Below are positions 59,160-64,000 of a stretch of DNA of 64,000 bases, one piece after another; position 1 is the first letter of the stretch; every line of letters begins with the position of its first letter. The translations under genes and the position numbers were made by a program. The notes beneath the pieces were generated by a model, which worked only from the letters and a program-made list of their open reading frames with translations, searched no databases and was not told where the DNA came from. Location: contig CM070580.1 of the NCBI GenBank assembly GCA_036346355.1, positions 66,232,854 to 66,296,853 of the forward strand. The letters run 5' to 3'. Origin of the DNA: Rhipidocladum racemiflorum (Eukaryota > Streptophyta > Magnoliopsida > Poales > Poaceae).

Positions 59160-59260
59160 CTTTCCCTTACACATGGGCCCATGAGTCCATGACAAGGGCG
59201 GCCCACGAGTCCATGGCCTGGCCCGCCGCTCACTGCGCATGGGTCTCGGCCCAGTATGCA
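59160..59260 (-). promoter_or_regulatory. CCT2 proximal promoter with GGCCCA (site II) motifs
   Basis: Three TGGGCC/GGCCCA words lie within 90 bp: atgggcccat at 59173-59182, ggccca at 59200-59205, and ggccca at 59248-59253. Such site II elements are common in promoters of plant housekeeping and translation-related genes, where TCP factors bind. An AAACCCTA telo-box (minus strand) occurs inside intron 2 near 58756. No clear TATA box is seen in this stretch. The regulatory role is inferred. Confidence 0.5.
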
Positions 59261-59303
59261 AATCGCCGCATGAAAATAGGAGTAGATGACGTCGGCAGAT
59301 CAA

Positions 59304-60749
59304 AAAACAACTCTCTACATTTTAAAATTCAACTTTTAAACCGGGCATATGTTTCGGATTTCCTGTCAAGAGATCTTCAAAACAAGAGTGCACTTGTATA
59401 TGTTTCGGATCATATTTGTTGTAGACATGCCCTTCCGATTGTTGAAACTTGCAACAATTGTTTTGATCTGTTCCACTCCTAGATTATATTTGTTCCAAAG
59501 GTAGTTTTGATATTATTTTTTCAAGTACTCTTTTTGGCACATTTCGATTTCTTCCAACGTTTTTTTTTTCTTTGCGAAACAGGAGCTCAAATTGCATAAA
59601 TCATCAATAGGGTACAATCATGTAGTAGACAACTACACAGAAACTGATAAGGACATCTCTAACCCTAGGTCAAAAACTATACAACAACAGGTGAATCTTC
59701 TCCTTCGTCAATTTTATTCTTCTCATAAGAATTGTATACTACCTAATAGCGGCTATTTACTTGTTGTTAGGTATGAAGGTGTCGAAGAATTTTCAATGGA
59801 GATCGCGGGCCTCAGGAGGACGAACAACCAGGCACGTGTGCTACAAACATCGGGATGTTACAGAACCAGCCAATCGCTACAGTGCGGAGGCTACCCGCGT
59901 GTTTGGTTCCCCGCTTCCTCGCGGCCAGGCCAGGCGCGTGCATTGACCACTCGCGAAGCGCGCGTTTGGTTCGCTGCACGCCCGCCGCTGGCCTGGCCCT
60001 ACGCATGCAATCGAGGCCGTTTCGTAGCGTCGCGCTTGCACGCGCGAAAACAGCGCGTGCGCCCGTTTCCCGCGGGCCAGGTTCCGCACGTGCAGGCATC
60101 CAAACAGGTTATACATGGCGCTACAAAACAAAACGTAGCAAAACCTGGAAGTCGGATTCCGCTACTATTCATGCTACAGTACCCTCGACGCAACCGGACT
60201 CCGAATTTTGCGTGCTACAGTTTGTTTGCTGCACGTTACAGTCGGAACCGCATGCTACAGTACCAGATTTGTTATTTTTCTCTTTATATTCACGTCTAGG
60301 GGATTGTAAAAGGGACTTCAGATTTTGAGATTAATAAGATAGCTACTTTTGCATCTGTTAAAGGCTTTTCGCTTGTTCTTTCTCATTGCATACGCATCGA
60401 GAGAGGGAGTTCAGCGACTTCTACCAAAGATTGTTCTGCCTTTTCATTGGGAATTGGGGGATCGATATACTTCACCAGGAGTCCATAGAGTTCAGCGCGT
60501 GTGATCTTGGCGAATCGAAGAGTTGCAAGCCCATTGCATCCGGCAGCGGGGGATCAATTAGGGTTCATCGAGAGTGCATGTGAGTATCCAAATCCTACGC
60601 CGTGAAGATCGGGCCAACCTCGTATCAGAAACTTTGCTACTGGTTAAGCCAGGTGCACCCTTGTCTACATAAAAAAAGCTTGTTTTAGCACAAAGATGTG
60701 TGCCGCTTTATTTGCGACGCGATGTACAAAACAAGACTGGAACTATATA
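59304..60749. other. intergenic DNA with repeated gctacagt words
   Basis: No recognisable gene. 59810-60270 is GC-rich and contains two related blocks with gcgtttggtt and ggcc-rich text (about 59890-59950 and 59955-60020), plus the word gctacagt at about 59876, 60173, 60213 and 60250. Open frames here (for example 59592-60299) are long by composition only and match nothing I know. Confidence 0.4.
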
Positions 60750-61011
60750 GGCCCCCTTCGGGACAGCTTCTGGATTATGGATTATGGATTATGGGAGAAG
60801 CTGCTTCTGATTATGGGAGAATCGGGTCGAGCCGGCTACAACTTTTAGGTTTCGGACCGAGTCGGCGAGAATCAGCAAGAATCAGTGAGAATCAGGTTTC
60901 AGATACCGATTCTATACGTAAATCACCGATTCTCGGAGAAGCTGTCGAGAATCTTCCGTTCGGCAAATAATCCGCTTTTTCTAAAGCGTATCGGTTTAAA
61001 CGAACGGGGCC
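60750..61011. mobile_element. small inverted-repeat element, 262 bp, GGCCCC ends
   Basis: It starts GGCCCCCTTCGGGACAGC and ends TTTAAACGAACGGGGCC, so the termini are inverted for about 11 bases (GGCCCC-TTCG). ATA stands on both sides (60747-60749 and 61012-61014), which would suit a 3-bp duplication of PIF/Harbinger type. The ends also resemble some hAT MITEs. The interior has ggattat three times in tandem (60772-60792) and repeated gagaatca words. The superfamily is uncertain. Confidence 0.6.
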
Positions 61012-61061
61012 ATAGAACCTATTAAGCTCTTCAATCTCAAAAAAAAAATACTAAGGTAATA

Positions 61062-61319
61062 CTTCCATCGGTCACAAATAATATTATTTTGGACATTGAT
61101 ACAGTCTCCAAAACATAATTCTAACCACTCATTTCTATTATAATATATTTATAAAATCTAATAAAATTATAATATTATGAAAGCATTTTTTTGAGGCAAA
61201 TCTACACATATAATTTTCATATATCCGATTTAAATATCTAAAGAGATATTAATAGTAAAAATTTTGAAAGTTTGATTGCATATATGTATAAAACATAATT
61301 ATTTATGACGGGAGGGAAG
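61062..61319. mobile_element. Stowaway-type MITE, 258 bp, TSD TA
   Basis: It begins CTTCCATCGGTCACAAATAA and ends TTATTTATGACGGGAGGGAAG, which is the Stowaway terminal consensus (CTCCCTCCGTC-like) in inverted orientation, flanked by TA on both sides. The interior is AT-rich and has no coding capacity. Confidence 0.85.
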
Positions 61320-61405
61320 TACATAGTAGTTTGATGGTTTGCTCGATTTTTCCACGGATCGACAAAAACTTGAGAATCTGTCTCAAACATGAACTAGGAT
61401 GATGG

Positions 61406-62020
61406 TAGGGGTGGGCATTCAGTTTTATCGGTTTTGTTTGTTCGGTTTAAAAAAATTTCGATTTTTGGGAATTGTAAACCGAATCGAACAGAATTCAAAG
61501 CCGAACCGAATTAACCTAACAAATTATATTCAGTTAATTCGGTTTTTAGGTAAACCGAATTTCAGACAGTAGCTACATCAATTGTTTGACTAACTAGTAG
61601 CAAAATCTGGAAGAGTTCTAGGATGATATAACTAAACTTGGAAGAGTTCTTGGATGCTAGGTTTTCTTCCACACCAGTAGCTAGCGAAACACTAGTAATC
61701 AATCTCGCACACAAATGAACTGGAATTCGAAAGTCACACCAGGATCAAATTTGCTAAGCAACAACAATCACACATCACAACAAGTAATGAAGTGAACAAG
61801 CATAATGAGATTTGGTCATCTGGGAGCAACTTACAGCTCATGCCTCAGGGGATGGGAGGACGGTGATGGCATAATCGAGCCTTTATTTGCTCCAAATATA
61901 TTATGTTTTTTTGTTTCATATCTCGGTTTGGTTTAGGTGCTAAATTTTGGTTTTAAAAAGTGGCAAAGATCAGGTCCAGGTTCCGGATGCAATTTATGAT
62001 TGCAGAGTTGCTCACCCCTA
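61406..62020. mobile_element. probable non-autonomous hAT element, 615 bp
   Basis: TAGGGGTGGGCA at the left end matches the reverse complement of the right end (TGCTCACCCCTA) at 11 of 12 positions. Such TAGGGGTG ends are seen in plant hAT elements. Next to the left end is cggttt/aaaccga-rich text. I could not find a matching 8-bp duplication, so it may be two fragments or have eroded borders. Confidence 0.45.
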
Positions 62021-63350
62021 TTCAAATTAGTTTGTGTGTTGTTTTGACACTGAATATTACTGCTTGTAGTTTTTGCTTTGGTTTGTGCTATTTGATCTAG
62101 ATCAACCAAGGATTCACTAATTTTTATTTGATCTTGAATGGTCTTGTAGTTCATTTTTAAAGTAGTATTGTTTCGAGACCAAGGCTATTGATGTTAGAGC
62201 ACTAAGCCTTCTGTTGTGCTGACTCGAGTAATCTGATGACTTATGTTGGCGGATAAATGGGTATGCTCACGAGCGATGGATATGGACGATGTTCTCCACC
62301 CACCACCCGTTGCGGGTATACCGGAGGAAGATTTCGGGTGGCGGGCACGGCTATAAGTGAGTACTACACGTACCCACCATGCTCGATTGCCATCCTTAAT
62401 TTTGTCGCTTTCAGTTGTTGGGTAATCTCGGCTATGCTGAGTTTGCCACAACCCCCTCTAGATTGAAATTTTCTGCGTTGATGAATCCGATCACCGTTAA
62501 ATAGTATGCATGGGAATACATCAAACAATCAAGAGAAAACGATCAAATTCAAGATTCCGAAAGATGCTGATCCAATATTTTTTTTAGAGTTGTGCTTCTA
62601 TACATTTCTATCCTATTTTAAAGTTATATAAATATTGAAACATAAAAAAAAAAGTGGATACTCATTATTTATCTTTTTGTTTACTTTAAAATTTATACGA
62701 CTTGTATAGTAAAAAAATTCATAGAAACACCGTTCTCTTTTATTATATATTTCTGCGATGTGAGTAAAACTTGGGCAATGAAAAGAATGCAATTACTTAG
62801 CGAAACTTGGGCATGTTTGTTTGTGGGCGGCAGATTATGCCGCGTGGAAAGAAAAGGCATAGAACCGTGGCCGGCTCAACGACGTTCCACTTGGGAGCGA
62901 GCTGGAGTTTCTAGAAACAGGTAGCCTCCTCGAACAAGCTGTGCTATCTTCGCTGGCGCCTCGTGAGCGGTGAATGTGGCGGCTGGCGTGGGAGGCGACG
63001 GCCGGCATGGGTGGCAGTCCACAACGACGGCGCACGCAGGAGGCGAGGCGGTGGCACCACGACATGCCCCGACGCTACGATGGCACAGCACGGCCACCGC
63101 AACTACCCCTGCACCTCTTCCCTCCCCCACGGAGCACACCTCCTAGCACGGCCGGCGTGCCCTGCCGTAGGCCACCGTGCTGAGAGTGCCACCTGTGTGC
63201 AGTCATCGTGCTAGGCTATACCGTTCATCGTATCTGGTTCCTAAGCCCAGCATGGTTCGTGAAACAATAACACACCGGTCCAACATGGCTCATTTTGTGG
63301 ACGGCCGCTTTTGAGAAGTGCGTTTAAATCCTGGCAATAAGGATGATTAG
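62021..63350. other. intergenic DNA, no gene recognised
   Basis: 62230-62450 contains paired words such as caccacccgttgcgggtata and tacgtacccaccatg that look like a degraded inverted-repeat element. 62470-62830 is AT-rich. 62835-63220 is GC-rich with frames that I judge to be compositional. Nothing here can be assigned a function. Confidence 0.4.
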
Positions 63351-64000
63351 CGTCAGAACCAAGTCATACATTGCCGACACAAGAGCGAAACAACTTCTTT
63401 AATACAAATAAGGCCTAACGGCCCGAGAGCACCACAAAAGGAAGCGGCGGGCTTCAATAAGTACATTACCAAAGACCGCCTGAGGCAAGGCACGAGCCAC
63501 GAAAAAAAGGACCCTAAAACCAAACTACTCCACCATCTACGATCTTCTGGGGTTCTCCTGTGTCTTCAGATTCTAAAATAGGTTGACAAGCAAGACTGAG
63601 TACACAACAGTACTCAACAAACCGCACGGAAATTCTGAATATTACATGCAGGGATATTCTCAAGGGAATGGTAATATGGTTATTATCATTATGGATGCAT
63701 TTTCATTTTCGAAGATATTTTACATTTGAAGCACAAACCATACATAATAGAAATAAGCAAATTTTGAGTTTTCACAAGATCACCATTACGTCAAGTTGGA
63801 AATAACAATTCTACTTGGGCTAGGTTACGGGATTCACCCCAATTCAAACTTAACTTCATTTACCGGAAGCACGGCGTATCCGAATACCATTTAAAGGACT
63901 CTGCAGAGTTGCTCAGCTTTACCCACAAGATATCAACGACCGTTATGCCACGTACGAGTTACATGCAACTTATATGCATGCGGCCGGGCCGAGATTATCA
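63351..64000 (-). repeat. diverged gypsy LTR remnant, reverse orientation, runs off window
   Basis: The strip 63901-63932 (ctgcagagttgctcagcttt, then acccacaagata) matches the reverse complement of the block at about 844-877 in the 3.5-kb LTR family (tatcttgtgggtaaagtgca, then cctctgcagag). The gagtacacaacagtactcaa string near 63599 corresponds to the paired gagtacc/gtactc text of that family. The left border is probably near 63351, where gcgtcagaaccaag resembles an LTR end with a mutated TG. Identity elsewhere is low, so this is a related but distinct family or an old copy. Confidence 0.5.

Noticed and set aside
59592..60299. 235-codon plus-strand frame upstream of CCT2
   Set aside because: Arg/Ala/Pro-rich translation of a repeat-like GC-rich stretch, with equally long frames on the other strand.
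62835..63214. Overlapping Arg/Cys/His-rich frames on both strands
   Set aside because: Compositional open frames in GC-rich DNA; no motif and no start or splice context.

Overview
The window looks like a grass (Poaceae) nuclear chromosome segment. The grounds are deep nesting of LTR retrotransposons of plant lineages (Ty1/copia, and Ty3/gypsy of Tekay/Del, Tat and Reina type), Stowaway-, hAT- and Mutator-type miniature elements, and a spliced housekeeping gene with GT-AG introns whose product resembles plant CCT-beta. I cannot name the species. About 53 kb (1-53115) is almost entirely transposable-element DNA. The right-hand 11 kb holds the one convincing host gene plus small DNA elements.

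Nest, oldest to youngest, from target-site duplications (TSDs) read in the sequence. A Reina-type gypsy element on the minus strand (40270-53115, right LTR 52730-53115) was hit twice in its RNase H region: by a complete minus-strand Tekay/Del-type element (40433-49997, TSD GCTCC) and by a copia element (3' LTR ends 40269). The copia element (about 3190 to 40269, plus strand) was then split by a 3.5-kb solo LTR (5979-9483, TSD CCGAT), by a 24-kb Tat-type element on the minus strand (9498-33525, TSD ACACC), and, inside its own 3' LTR, by a reverse-oriented solo LTR (35703-39139, TSD TCTAC). The left LTR of the Tat element was itself split by a complete 12.65-kb gypsy element with 3.5-kb LTRs (10051-22701, TSD GCCAC). 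The two solo LTRs, the LTR fragment at 1-1573 and the LTRs of the complete element are one family. A more diverged relative enters at 63351-64000. A broken hAT transposase fragment (1574-2170) lies at the left.

Genes. The only intact host gene is the chaperonin CCT subunit beta (CCT2) on the minus strand. Its coding exons lie between 58919 and 54900 and join, with every phase consistent, into 525 codons plus a stop. A further 5'-UTR exon lies at about 59034-59110. A 157-bp Mutator-type MITE sits in intron 5, and a 460-bp hAT-type MITE lies downstream of the gene. Most retrotransposon genes carry frameshifts or stops. Two accessory ORFs look better preserved: a 255-codon ORF upstream of gag in the complete gypsy element, and a spliced ORF running antisense to pol in the Tat element (23709-26016).

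I found no CRISPR array, rRNA, tRNA or bacterial-type operon, and no clear candidate for a wholly new system. The most informative observations are the datable nest, the accessory and antisense retrotransposon ORFs, structured repeats inside the LTRs, and a pattern of copy-to-copy discrepancies at CAG/CTG words that may reflect assembly error rather than biology.
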